Made by a program: the position numbers and the translations under genes. A DNA stretch of 64,000 nucleotides from Anaeromicrobium sediminis (GTDB lineage: Bacteria > Bacillota > Clostridia > Peptostreptococcales > Thermotaleaceae): contig NZ_NIBG01000004.1 of assembly GCF_002270055.1 (NCBI RefSeq), positions 178,782 to 242,781 on the forward strand. The letters run 5' to 3'. Below, piece by piece: positions 8,670 to 17,612 of the stretch. Each line of letters begins with the position of its first letter. Position 1 is the stretch's first letter. The notes beneath the pieces are model-generated. The model was not told the origin of the DNA. It worked only from the letters and a program-made list of their open reading frames with translations, and ran no database searches.

Positions 8670-9614
8670 TCAGCATGTATGGCACAAAACTCTACAACCA
8701 CCATTATTTACTTTAAATTCAGGAGTTTTTTCATAACAAATTTCAGATGCATTGGGACAACGAGGACTAAATATACAACCTTTTTTATTTTTAGAACCAG
8801 TCATTTTCAATCCAGTACAATTCATCTTTTTATGAAAGTTTTTTACTGAAAACACTGAATCAAGTAGCATTTTAGTATATGGATGTTTTGCATTCTTTAC
8901 AATATTTTGACCTTCTATAATTTCAACGATTTCTCCTAAATACATAACATATATTTTATCACATATACTTTCTGCTAATGCTAGATCATGAGTTATAAAA
9001 ATACTAGAGAAGTTCGTCTTCTCTCTGATTTCCAATAAAAGCCTGATAATTTGTTGTTGTATAGAAACATCCAGGGCAGATGTGCATTCATCACAAATGA
9101 TGATATCAGGTTTTAAACCTATTGCTCTAGCAATTACAACCCTTTGTAGTTGACCACCACTTAATTCATTAGGATATTTATTCATATAATCCTTATTAAG
9201 CCCTACAATCTCAAGCAGTTCCTTAGCATATTCCCATGCTCTTTTTTTATTCATCATATTAAAATTTATAAAGGGTTCGATTAAATATGATCCTATCTTC
9301 ATTCTTGGGCTAAATGTGCTTAAAGGATCTTGAAATATCATTTGTACACTTTTATAATACTCTTTAAGTGACTTATTTTTTAAAGATGTAATATCCTCCC
9401 CCTTAAAAATCACTTTACCTTCAGAGGATTCTATTAAATGGGATATTATCCTTGCAATAGTGCTTTTCCCACAGCCACTTTCTCCAACTATTCCTACACA
9501 TTCTCCCTTTTCTAAGGTAAGACTTACATTATTAACAGCCTTGAATGTCTTACCGGTATTATCCCTGAAATTTTTATGTATATCTTTCAACTCAAGAATT
9601 GTATTTTCTTTCAT
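8670..9614 (-). CDS. Peptide/nickel-type ABC transporter ATP-binding protein (DppF/NikE-like)
   Basis: The second ATPase of an Opp/Dpp/Nik-family importer, 314 residues. Walker A GESGCGKST is at about residues 44-52, the signature LSGGQLQR near 150, and Walker B IIICDECTSALD. The C-terminal oligopeptide/dipeptide extension has clustered cysteines (CIFSPRCPNASEIC and a final CHTC). Similar cysteines in Opp/Dpp ATPases have been linked to Fe-S binding. It begins two bases after the stop of the first ATPase, so the two are translationally coupled. Co-occurrence with a NikA/CntA-like binding protein under a B12 riboswitch suggests import of cobalt, nickel or a metal complex rather than peptides (inference). 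Confidence 0.88.
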   Translation of the reverse strand: MKENTILELKDIHKNFRDNTGKTFKAVNNVSLTLEKGECVGIVGESGCGKSTIARIISHLIESSEGKVIFKGEDITSLKNKSLKEYYKSVQMIFQDPLSTFSPRMKIGSYLIEPFINFNMMNKKRAWEYAKELLEIVGLNKDYMNKYPNELSGGQLQRVVIARAIGLKPDIIICDECTSALDVSIQQQIIRLLLEIREKTNFSSIFITHDLALAESICDKIYVMYLGEIVEIIEGQNIVKNAKHPYTKMLLDSVFSVKNFHKKMNCTGLKMTGSKNKKGCIFSPRCPNASEICYEKTPEFKVNNGGCRVLCHTC

Positions 9615-9616
9615 TA

Positions 9617-10402
9617 TTAAAATCCTTTCAATTCAGGTATAGCAGCCAATAATTCTCTTGTATATTCCATTTCAGGGTTCATTATGACCTTTGACTTACT
9701 GTCATACTCAACTACTTTACCATTTTTCATAACCATAATCCTATCTGCCATGTATGCTGCACAGCCTATATTATGAGTAACCAAGATAATACTAGTATGA
9801 AATTTATCTCTAAGATCCATAAGTTCATTGGCTATCTGTGTTTGTGTTATTACATCGAGAGCACTTGTTGGCTCATCGGCTAAAATAAGCTTTGGCTCCA
9901 TGGCAATGGCCATGGCAATGGCAACTCTTTGTTTCATTCCTCCACTTAATTGGAAGGGATAAGAATTCATAACTCTATCTACATCAACAAGATGCATTTT
10001 TTCAAGGGTATCTTTAGCCTTTTTAATTGCCTCAACCTTTGATATATCTCTATGGTTCCTAATACTCTCTACAAATTGTTTACCTATCTTTAGAATAGGA
10101 TTGAGATATGAACTAGGATTTTGAAAAATCATAGCAACTTCATTGCCACGAAAATTTCTCCACTGCTCCTTATTGTATTCTATGATGTTTTTACCTTGAA
10201 ACATAATTTCTCCAGAAACTACTTTAGCACCGGGAGATAATAAATTAATCATAGTTCTTACTAAAGTTGTCTTTCCACTTCCACTTTCTCCTACAATACC
10301 AACAATCTCTTTATGTCCAATATCAAAATTAATGTTATTAAGGATATTTCCTTCACTATTATATTTAATTGAGAGCTTTTTAACTTCAAGTAATTTATTC
10401 AT
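9617..10402 (-). CDS. Peptide/nickel-type ABC transporter ATP-binding protein (DppD/NikD-like)
   Basis: First ATPase of the importer, 261 residues: Walker A GESGSGKTT (about residues 37-45), Q-loop in FQNPSSYLNP, signature LSGGMKQR, Walker B ILADEPTSALD and the switch histidine in LVTHNIG. It is shorter than typical OppD because it lacks most of the C-terminal extension, as NikD does. It pairs with the downstream ATPase, which starts two bases after its stop, and energises the two permeases encoded upstream. Confidence 0.88.
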   Translation of the reverse strand: MNKLLEVKKLSIKYNSEGNILNNINFDIGHKEIVGIVGESGSGKTTLVRTMINLLSPGAKVVSGEIMFQGKNIIEYNKEQWRNFRGNEVAMIFQNPSSYLNPILKIGKQFVESIRNHRDISKVEAIKKAKDTLEKMHLVDVDRVMNSYPFQLSGGMKQRVAIAMAIAMEPKLILADEPTSALDVITQTQIANELMDLRDKFHTSIILVTHNIGCAAYMADRIMVMKNGKVVEYDSKSKVIMNPEMEYTRELLAAIPELKGF

Positions 10403-10462
10403 ATATTTTTGACCTCGTTCTGGTTATAAAATGATCAATATTTATCTTATAGTTTCAAACAA

Positions 10463-12013
10463 TTATTTTACCTTTACTCTATCGTCTATATAATATATTT
10501 CTGATATAAATCTATGTATGCCATCTACTTTTTTTCTTGTTACAACTGTCCCTTCTTGATAATATAAGAATAGGGAAGCTACATCTTTCATAAGAATCTC
10601 AGAACCTTCAATTCCTAGCTTTTGCCTACGCTCCTTATCAAAGGTATTACCTAACTCACGGCAGATGTTATCAAGCTCTTCATTGCTATATTTACCAAAG
10701 TTTCCTACACTCCCTGTTTTATAACTAGCTTCTAGGAAATACTCCGGATCTGCTGTCGGTGCAGAGGTCCATCTTTCCCATATCATATCAAAATCCCCTG
10801 ACTGTGCCATATTAGAATAATTTTCAACTTGAATTACTTCCATACCTATTCCTATTTCTTTATATTGGGATTGCATCGCTGTACCTATATTATTAGCATC
10901 ACCACCGTGGTTAGTTCTAGAAATATATTTTAATATAATATTTTCTCCATCTATTTCTCTTATACCGTCGCCATCCCTATCAATGAATCCAGCTTTATCA
11001 AGTAGTTCCTTTGCTTTACCAGGGTTATATGAATAATAGTCTTCACCCTTATATCCAAATGGAAGCATATCATTAAATGGTCCCTTTGCAGGCACACCAT
11101 TAACTATCTTAGTGGCATATGTTTCTTTATCCATACCATAACAAAGTGCTTGTCTAAATGCTAAGCTCTTCATATATGGCTTGTCCATATTTAGTCTTAA
11201 TAGAAATATACGAAGATTTGGTCCTTTCTGTACTACAAACTCATCATTATTTTCAAATATATTTAAATCCTTAGCTCCTATTTGAGTAGCAAGATCAATT
11301 TCTCCCGATTGTAAAGCCATGGTACGGGTAGTCCCATCCTGTATATACTTAACATTAACCAGATCTACTCCAATATCTCCGCTCCAATGCTCTTTATGTT
11401 TCTCCAGCGTCATCCCTAAATCAGGATTAAAATCAACAACTTTAAATGCACCAGTAGCAATTGGCTTAAACTTGAAGTTTTCATCATCAGCTGCTGATAC
11501 ATCCACTATTATATAAACAGGATCAGCTAATTTGCTAATTAAAGTTGGTTCTGGTTTAGTTGTCTTTATGATTAGTTTTTCACCTTCAGCCGTAATAGCT
11601 TCTACAGAAAATTTCAATTCATCTCTATCAGATATTTTTAAAGCTCTCTCTATAGATGCTTTGCAGGCTTCAGCATTTACTGGATTACCATTGTGAAATT
11701 TCATACCCTCTCTTATATTGAAAACAGTAGTAATGTCATCAATTTGTTCATAGGATTCTGCTATGACAGGTTTAAAATTTAGATTTTCATCAATCTGAAC
11801 AAGGTTCTCACCTATTCCGCAACGGGCTAAGGTCCATCCATTCCAGCCTTGTGTAGGCTCAAGATTAGGATCTAGCCAGAATACCGCCATATTTAAGGTC
11901 TTAGTTTCCTCTAAATTAGAATTATCTGCCTGTTGAGATTCATCTGGTCCATTACAACCAACTGCTACAAGGCATAATGAAAGAACCATTAGAAATATTA
12001 GAATCTTTTTCAT
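10463..12013 (-). CDS. NikA/CntA-like solute-binding lipoprotein
   Basis: A 516-residue extracellular substrate-binding protein of the SBP_bac_5 family. It has a lipoprotein signal (MKKILIFLMVLSLCLVAVGC, lipobox AVGC with Cys20 as the lipidated residue). Segments ARCGIGENLVQIDENLNF and YEQIDDITTVFNIREGMKFH, and a late WERWTSAPTADPEYFL, recall nickel/metallophore-binding NikA and CntA more than peptide-binding OppA, though this is pattern memory, not an alignment. Its gene sits between the permease and ATPase genes rather than first. Start after AAGGAG. The B12 riboswitch upstream of the operon argues for cobalt or a cobalt complex as ligand (inference). Confidence 0.85.
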   Translation of the reverse strand: MKKILIFLMVLSLCLVAVGCNGPDESQQADNSNLEETKTLNMAVFWLDPNLEPTQGWNGWTLARCGIGENLVQIDENLNFKPVIAESYEQIDDITTVFNIREGMKFHNGNPVNAEACKASIERALKISDRDELKFSVEAITAEGEKLIIKTTKPEPTLISKLADPVYIIVDVSAADDENFKFKPIATGAFKVVDFNPDLGMTLEKHKEHWSGDIGVDLVNVKYIQDGTTRTMALQSGEIDLATQIGAKDLNIFENNDEFVVQKGPNLRIFLLRLNMDKPYMKSLAFRQALCYGMDKETYATKIVNGVPAKGPFNDMLPFGYKGEDYYSYNPGKAKELLDKAGFIDRDGDGIREIDGENIILKYISRTNHGGDANNIGTAMQSQYKEIGIGMEVIQVENYSNMAQSGDFDMIWERWTSAPTADPEYFLEASYKTGSVGNFGKYSNEELDNICRELGNTFDKERRQKLGIEGSEILMKDVASLFLYYQEGTVVTRKKVDGIHRFISEIYYIDDRVKVK

Positions 12014-12036
12014 TTTTATACACTCCTTATAATTTT

Positions 12037-12855
12037 TTATATATGCTTGGGATCAAGTAAATCTCTTACACTGTCTCCCAAAATATTAAATATTGCTACT
12101 ACAATAAATATTGCTACTCCTGGATATATTAATAACCAGGGTGCCGTTTGAATATATGATCTCCCCTCATTAAGCATATTACCCCATTCCGGCGTTGGCG
12201 ATTGTACCCCTAATCCTAAAAAGGATAGTCCTGCCAAGGCTAACATCATACCTCCAATATCTAAAGCAAGCTGTACTACTAATGGTGACATAATGTTAGG
12301 AAGTATATAACGAATTATAAGCTTTAGTTTTCCTACACCTGCCATTTTTGCTGCATGTATATATTCACTGTTTTTAACGCCCATCACCAAAACCCTTGTG
12401 AGCCTAGCATATTTTGTCCACCAAATTACCGATAAAGCTAGTATCGTATTCCTCATACCTGGCCCTAATATTCCTACTATAGCAATAGCAAAAACTATGT
12501 CTGGAAATGCAAGTACTGTGTCTGCTGTTCTCATTATAATGGTATCTATAAATCCCCCATATGTGCCAGAAATTATACCAATTACTAACCCCAATATGAA
12601 AACAAGACTTAAAAGCCAAAAAGTCATTCCAAGAGAAACTTTGGCACCATAGAGTATTCTAGAATATATACACCTACCTACTTGATCCGTACCAAAGGGG
12701 TACTTATTGTTAGGTTCCTCTAAAATATGTGCAAAGTCTGTTGCCAATGGGTCATTTGGAGCAAATATAGGAGCTATAATAGCTAACAAGATAGTTAATA
12801 TAGCTATAGACAATGTAATAATAAAAACAACTTTTTTTGTATTTTTATTATTCAT
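12037..12855 (-). CDS. ABC transporter permease (DppC/NikC-like)
   Basis: A 272-residue inner-membrane permease with five to six helices: an N-terminal helix, then ILYGAKVSLGMTFWLLSLVF, and the conserved cytoplasmic EAA loop (HAAKMAGVGKLKLIIRYILPN) that docks on the ATPases. The C-terminal segment FLGLGVQSPTPEWGNML is characteristic of DppC/NikC. The start overlaps the end of the upstream permease by 8 bases (ATGA-type coupling), and the binding-protein gene follows 23 bases later. Confidence 0.88.
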   Translation of the reverse strand: MNNKNTKKVVFIITLSIAILTILLAIIAPIFAPNDPLATDFAHILEEPNNKYPFGTDQVGRCIYSRILYGAKVSLGMTFWLLSLVFILGLVIGIISGTYGGFIDTIIMRTADTVLAFPDIVFAIAIVGILGPGMRNTILALSVIWWTKYARLTRVLVMGVKNSEYIHAAKMAGVGKLKLIIRYILPNIMSPLVVQLALDIGGMMLALAGLSFLGLGVQSPTPEWGNMLNEGRSYIQTAPWLLIYPGVAIFIVVAIFNILGDSVRDLLDPKHI

Positions 12856-13795
12856 TTATAGTTTCCCCCTTTATACTAACCCTTGGATCAAGAGCTTGAG
12901 TAATGATATCTACTATAAAGTTGATACTAACATATATTAATGCCATAAAAATAACATAAGACTGTAGCAAAGGATAATCCCTATATGTTATAGCTTGTAA
13001 TGCCATGGACCCTAGTCCAGGCCAAGAAAAAATATTTTCTACTATAACAGTTCCCCCTAAAAGGAGTGCAATGGATAACCCCAAGAGTGTAATTACTCCT
13101 AAAAGTGCATTGGGCAAAATATGTTTAATAATTATTTCACTTTCTCTTATGCCCCTAGCTCTAGCACCTATCACGTAGTCTTGTGTGTATTCTTCCAATA
13201 TAGCTGCCCTAATTTGTCTTATATACCTTCCCATCAAGGGGATTGATAAGGTCAAAGCTGGTAAAATTACACTTTTTAGAGAGTATTGATCTGTTATCTT
13301 AAACCAATGAAGCTTTACAACAAATATATAAATCAATATAAGCCCTAACCAAAAAGCTGGAATTGATATTCCTACAAAAGAAATTCCTCTTATAATATAA
13401 TCTAATAGTTTATTCTTTTTAATCGCCGATAAGATACCTAAGGTTAGTGAAAAAGCAATCAAAAATAATAATGCAACAACTGCTAATCTTACAGTCATTG
13501 AAATTCTTTGTGATAAAATATCTGCAACTGATTCCCTAGTGGAGTAGGAATATCCCAAGTCCCCAGTTAGCAAATCCTTAAGCCAATTTCCATACTGAAC
13601 TATAAAAGGATCATTCAGTCCCATTTCCTCCCTTGTCTTTTCTAGTAATTCTTTTGTAGGAATAATATCATGAGATGTAAGCATCATCTCAGCTGGATCA
13701 CTAGGGCTAATATAGGTAAGACTAAAGGTCAAAAATGATGCCAAGAGCATAACAATTAAAAGTTGTAGAATTCTTCTAAATAAATAACTTTTCAT
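12848..13795 (-). CDS. ABC transporter permease (DppB/NikB-like)
   Basis: Partner permease of about 315 residues with six helices, an N-terminal MKSYLFRRILQLLIVMLLAS, the family segment TREEMGLNDPFIVQYGNWL, and the EAA loop (GARARGIRESEIIIKHILPN). The end LDPRVSIKGE is typical of DppB/NikB. A longer reading from 13825 overlaps the MATE gene. The ATG at 13795, after GGTGGG and clear of the MATE stop, is the better start. Same operon as the MATE exporter. Confidence 0.87.
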   Translation of the reverse strand: MKSYLFRRILQLLIVMLLASFLTFSLTYISPSDPAEMMLTSHDIIPTKELLEKTREEMGLNDPFIVQYGNWLKDLLTGDLGYSYSTRESVADILSQRISMTVRLAVVALLFLIAFSLTLGILSAIKKNKLLDYIIRGISFVGISIPAFWLGLILIYIFVVKLHWFKITDQYSLKSVILPALTLSIPLMGRYIRQIRAAILEEYTQDYVIGARARGIRESEIIIKHILPNALLGVITLLGLSIALLLGGTVIVENIFSWPGLGSMALQAITYRDYPLLQSYVIFMALIYVSINFIVDIITQALDPRVSIKGETINE

Positions 13796-13811
13796 AATAT
13801 CAACCCACCAC

Positions 13812-15125
13812 TTAATTATTTTCAATAATAAATACTTTATTTAATAACTGTTTTTTGTATAAAAAAAGAATCACACTTCTAGTAAGACTAAATAGTATAA
13901 ATGCAAGCCATAAGCCATGATTTTTATACTCTGGTATAGCAGTAAAATATCCAGTAATAAATACTAGTAGTGATATAACCATTGAATTTCTAATAGGAGC
14001 CGTATAGGTACTCCCAGTGAAAATTCCATAATAGACCATTCCGATACCGATGACAAAAGGGAATACCGCTAACCATATAACATATTCCTTACATAGAGAA
14101 ATAACATCCTCTAAATTTGTAAAGATACTTATAATATGATCTTTAAAAAGTATAATAAAAGCAGACAAAATTATGCTTAGTACTACCGTACACACATTTG
14201 AAATAGATATCACGTCTTTATATTCTTTTACATTATTCTCCCCAACACATTTACCAGCAAAAATACTTGAGGCATTAGACAGCCCATCATATATATAGGA
14301 TATAATATATTGTATTTGATATAATACTGCATTAGCTGCCAGTATAACTGTTCCTAACTCAGTACCCTTAGCGATAAACATATTAGTCATGATTAAAAGG
14401 CAAACTGTTCTTATCATAAGGTCAGCATTCACCCCCATTATTTTTTTGATTGCAACCTTATCTAAAAGTTCACTTTTATAATTTAATATTTTAAACATGT
14501 TTATCTTTGTGGATATAATATAGTTTCCTATTATAAATCCATAAAACTGAGAAATAAGTGTAGCATAGGCTACGCCTGCTATACCCATCTTCAGAAACAT
14601 TACAAAAACTATATCTAGGATAATGTTTAGAACATTTGTAGAAACTTGTAAAAACAATGTTTCCTTTACATATTTTCTTCCCATCAACCACCCTAGATTT
14701 ACATATCCTATAAGGACACAGGGAGCACCCCAAATGAGTATCTTAAAATACGTAATAGCATGAATGACAACATCAGGTTCTGGATTATATATGTACATAG
14801 CTATATTTCTAATAAAAACTTGTAATATAATAAACACACTACTTATAATAAGTGCTATCAAAACGGGTCTAAAATAAGCATAATAACTATCTTTTTCATG
14901 CTGGCTACCTAGTGACTGTGCAGAAAATCCCGAAGTACTAACTCTTAAAAATCCAAATAGCCAATACAAGGTATTAAATATAACCGCTCCAATTGCAACT
15001 CCTCCAATGTATGATGGATGCTCTAGTCTGCCAATGACAGCCGTATCTACTGCCCCTAAAAGAGGTTGGGTTACAGTGGATATAATAAAAGGTATTGCCA
15101 GAGATAAATATTCTTTATAGTTCAT
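13812..15125 (-). CDS. MATE-family efflux transporter
   Basis: About 437 residues in 12 predicted helices, in two homologous halves, opening MNYKEYLSLAIPFIISTVTQ with an early GAVDTAVIGRL typical of the MatE fold. MATE proteins export cationic or neutral organic molecules in exchange for Na+ or H+. It is the first gene after the cobalamin riboswitch and its terminator, and is tightly linked (about 17 bases) to the NikB-like permease. An exporter in one operon with a metal-chelate-type importer suggests either a metallophore cycle or control of a cobalamin precursor; the sequence cannot tell which. The ATG at 15125 is used since GAGGAAATCT precedes it; GTG at 15137 is the other option. Confidence 0.85.
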   Translation of the reverse strand: MNYKEYLSLAIPFIISTVTQPLLGAVDTAVIGRLEHPSYIGGVAIGAVIFNTLYWLFGFLRVSTSGFSAQSLGSQHEKDSYYAYFRPVLIALIISSVFIILQVFIRNIAMYIYNPEPDVVIHAITYFKILIWGAPCVLIGYVNLGWLMGRKYVKETLFLQVSTNVLNIILDIVFVMFLKMGIAGVAYATLISQFYGFIIGNYIISTKINMFKILNYKSELLDKVAIKKIMGVNADLMIRTVCLLIMTNMFIAKGTELGTVILAANAVLYQIQYIISYIYDGLSNASSIFAGKCVGENNVKEYKDVISISNVCTVVLSIILSAFIILFKDHIISIFTNLEDVISLCKEYVIWLAVFPFVIGIGMVYYGIFTGSTYTAPIRNSMVISLLVFITGYFTAIPEYKNHGLWLAFILFSLTRSVILFLYKKQLLNKVFIIENN

Positions 15126-15311
15126 AGATTTCCTCACAATTTATAATGTTATTTTTATTAGGCCTATAACCCTTAAGCACATTAAACCTAAGTTCTCAAA
15201 AAGCCTATTGATGTAAGTCTAAAATGTACTTTAGAATGGTTTTTAAAATCACCCTTTTTAGCTTTATATACTTAAGTTTCATCATGGTGATTTTCCATAA
15301 AGATAATTAGT

Positions 15312-15348
15312 GAAAATAATAAAGTCTCTTAGCAAACGCTAAGAGACT
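15312..15348 (-). terminator. Riboswitch expression-platform terminator
   Basis: A perfect 11-bp stem (AGTCTCTTAGC, loop of 4, complement) followed on the minus strand by TTTATTATTTT, lying between the cobalamin aptamer and the MATE start codon. It is the expected OFF hairpin when cobalamin is bound. Confidence 0.85.
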
Positions 15349-15427
15349 CTTTTCCCATCTAAAAAAGTAACTTTAAAATAACTAGACCGAAATTTATCCC
15401 CTTTCGTCTAACCTTATTATCATTTAA

Positions 15428-15576
15428 GGCAGGTCTCCTGACTTGTAGTTCAATCTCATTCTACCCTTCCCAGATATTTATCCAGTGGCGTTTTAGAATT
15501 CGTCCCTACTTACAGTGGTGGGTCCGTGTCGGATTTTCACCGACTTCCCTATTCTCCTTTTCTTACAAGGCACCTT
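15428..15576 (-). ncRNA. Cobalamin (B12) riboswitch aptamer
   Basis: On the minus strand the element begins GGTGCC, continues through AATAGGGAAGTCGGTGAAAA and the B12-box-like GCCACTGG, and closes with GTCAGGAGACCTGCC. These are the landmarks of the adenosylcobalamin riboswitch family, in the right order and over about 150 nt. It is followed 80 nt later by a terminator and then by the MATE-ABC operon, so cobalamin should repress that operon by premature termination. The gene on its other side (AraC fusion) is read away from it behind its own terminator, so it is not a target. Confidence 0.95.
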
Positions 15577-15701
15577 AACATAAGTATTTAATTTTAGATA
15601 TTATCAGAGTAGTCCTTCTAGAAGATTCATCTTTTAGAGTAATCCACCCAAATTCCTTTTTCATAAATTACTTTAATACATATTTAAATATTCCATTTAT
15701 A

Positions 15702-15730
15702 ATTATATAAATGTTATATCCAAAATGCAA
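15702..15730 (-). promoter_or_regulatory. Promoter of the B12-riboswitch operon
   Basis: On the minus strand TTGCAT (15730-15725), a 17-bp spacer and TATAAT (15707-15702) form a near-consensus sigma-A promoter about 120 bases before the aptamer. Confidence 0.75.
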
Positions 15731-15861
15731 TAGAATTTATCTGTTCTCTTATTCAAATAATAAATCCTTATTCCATAGCCACCACTTAAGTACATCTGTA
15801 CAGCTTTTAATTTAAACTCTTTTGAGTATTTATTTATCTTTTATTAATTTCTTGACTAAAT

Positions 15862-15900
15862 TAATAAAAGATAGCATTGATTTTAATCAGTGCTACCTTT
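15862..15900 (-). terminator. Terminator after the AraC fusion gene
   Basis: On the minus strand GGTAGCACTGATT pairs with AATCAATGCTATC and is followed by TTTTATTAATTT, about 40 bases past the stop codon. Confidence 0.75.
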
Positions 15901-15938
15901 CTATCATACATAATATTCTCTAGAAGTTTGTTGTTAAA

Positions 15939-17393
15939 TTACTTCTTTGTATCAATTATATTTTGTATTAGAGCTTTACATTTTCCACAATCAGTTCCTG
16001 CTCCTGTTACTTCTCCAACTTTTTCAACTGTATCTGCCCCATCTTTAACTGCATCAACTACGGCTTCCATAGAAACCATTTTGCACCCACAGGCTAATGC
16101 TAATATTTTTTTTATATCTTTAATACAATTACCGCAACCTGTTCCTGCTCCTGTAATTTCTTGTATTTCCTCTATAGTACGAGCACCACCAACCATTGCT
16201 TTCCTAATATCACCATAACTCACTTGTTTACAGTGGCAAATAATTCTATTTACAGGTATAAGAACAGCCGTTACATAAAGATCTCCATCAGTTCTCATAG
16301 AATGCATTGTTCCAGCAGGAGCAATAAATACATCTCCTACCTTTAACTCTACTTCCCCATCTGCTAATACGCCAAACCCTGAACCCTTTATGCAATAAAA
16401 TACTTCATCTTGAGTTGCATGTTCATGGAGAGGAACTTTTGTATCGGTAGTGATATGATATACCTTTGTTTCAATAGCTTCTTTTATAGCATTTAAATCC
16501 ATACTCTCACTCCTTGTCCAGTTATTATTACCTTTACAATTCACACTTCTAAATTCTCTAGGACTAATGCCTGTATATTTTTTAAAAAACCTTGTCATAT
16601 TAGATGATTCTGTAAAACCTAATTCATTGGCAATTTCACTGATACTCTTTTGTTCAAAACATAGTTTAAGTTTTATTTTAAAAATAAGTTGTTGAATAAT
16701 ATATTGCTTTGCGGACATATCAATAGCTTTCCGTGTCATTAAGTTAACTGTTTTTTTAGAAACATGCATCATATTAGCATAGCCTTCTACAGTTTTCTCT
16801 TTATGAATATATTCTTCCACTAATTCAGTGAACTGTATAAAAATTTCATTTTTTATCTGTCTTGAAGCCTCTTCTCCTAAGATACTGTTCAGTATTAATA
16901 GGGCAAAAGTTCTGAAAGCTGAAGCCATCACTTCATAATTTATAATGCTATCAGTATTTGTGTACATACCATGTATTATATCTAAAAGTTTTGTTAAGGT
17001 TGAAGCATGTACATCTATAAAATTCACATGGGGATTCAAATAGCTTTGCTTAAACAAATCTTTTACTTCAGAAGTATTATTACTTAAAAATTCACATAGA
17101 AATCCCTCTGTAAACATAATTAAATACCCTTCTAAATTATGAAACTCACTATAGCTATGAACACGGTCCTTTGAGATAATTAAGATTTCACCTGGTCCAA
17201 TGGTATATTCTAAAAAATCAATTTCATGAATACATTTACCTTCAGTAACAAAAATCAAGTTGTAAAAATCAGTACGAAAATGCTTCTTTATGAAAGAAGT
17301 ATTTGCAGATTCAAAAAAACTTTTCAAGGATATAATTTCGAAACCTTTATTTTTTTTCCTATTTCTAAACTTAATCTTTTCTACCTTGCCCAT
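15939..17393 (-). CDS. AraC regulator fused to a cupin and two BFD-like [2Fe-2S] domains
   Basis: A 484-residue, four-part protein. Residues 1-110 form an AraC-type cupin sensor and 190-285 an AraC helix-turn-helix pair (AYNLMTR-like helix, then ISEIANELGFTESSNMTRFF and GISPREFRS). Residues 298-380 are a second, free-standing cupin with metal-type histidines (VPLHEHATQDEVFY, and MHSM later). Residues 383-430 and 433-482 are two copies of the bacterioferritin-associated ferredoxin fold, each with a CxC and a distal CxxC (CHCKQVS... GCGNC; CGCKMVS... DCGKC). A strong internal ribosome site precedes Met298, so the C-terminal cupin-BFD half may also be made alone. The fusion suggests redox- or iron-responsive control. 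The in-frame joining should be confirmed by resequencing. Confidence 0.82.
   Translation of the reverse strand: MGKVEKIKFRNRKKNKGFEIISLKSFFESANTSFIKKHFRTDFYNLIFVTEGKCIHEIDFLEYTIGPGEILIISKDRVHSYSEFHNLEGYLIMFTEGFLCEFLSNNTSEVKDLFKQSYLNPHVNFIDVHASTLTKLLDIIHGMYTNTDSIINYEVMASAFRTFALLILNSILGEEASRQIKNEIFIQFTELVEEYIHKEKTVEGYANMMHVSKKTVNLMTRKAIDMSAKQYIIQQLIFKIKLKLCFEQKSISEIANELGFTESSNMTRFFKKYTGISPREFRSVNCKGNNNWTRSESMDLNAIKEAIETKVYHITTDTKVPLHEHATQDEVFYCIKGSGFGVLADGEVELKVGDVFIAPAGTMHSMRTDGDLYVTAVLIPVNRIICHCKQVSYGDIRKAMVGGARTIEEIQEITGAGTGCGNCIKDIKKILALACGCKMVSMEAVVDAVKDGADTVEKVGEVTGAGTDCGKCKALIQNIIDTKK
16500..16515 (-). promoter_or_regulatory. Internal ribosome-binding site and start within the AraC fusion
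   Basis: AAGGAG at 16515-16510, seven bases before ATG at 16502, in frame with the long protein and exactly at the junction between the AraC part and the cupin-BFD part. It implies a separate 187-residue product starting MDLNAIKEAI, or reflects an ancestral two-gene arrangement. Confidence 0.7.
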
Positions 17394-17539
17394 ATTATCT
17401 CCTTATATTTCACCGATTGTACTGTAAAATTTCATTTCATCATAACCACCAACAACACCTAATTATATTATTTATAGTACATCTAAAGTATTATTTAAAT
17501 TAAGGCCGTATTTAAAAATAATATTATATATAAGTTTTT

Positions 17540-17568
17540 TAATGGAACCTTAATATAAGGTTCCATTA
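17540..17568 (-). terminator. Terminator after the VOC gene
   Basis: Inverted repeat TAATGGAACCTTA with its complement, flanked by T-rich sequence, between the VOC-family gene and the AraC fusion gene. Confidence 0.7.
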
Positions 17569-17612
17569 TATAGTATTTTAAGAACATTTCTATTTAACTA
17601 TGCCCTAAGTTT

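Noticed and set aside
15939-15950. Cobalamin riboswitch regulating the AraC fusion gene
   Set aside because: The aptamer is transcribed away from that gene, which ends upstream of it with its own terminator.
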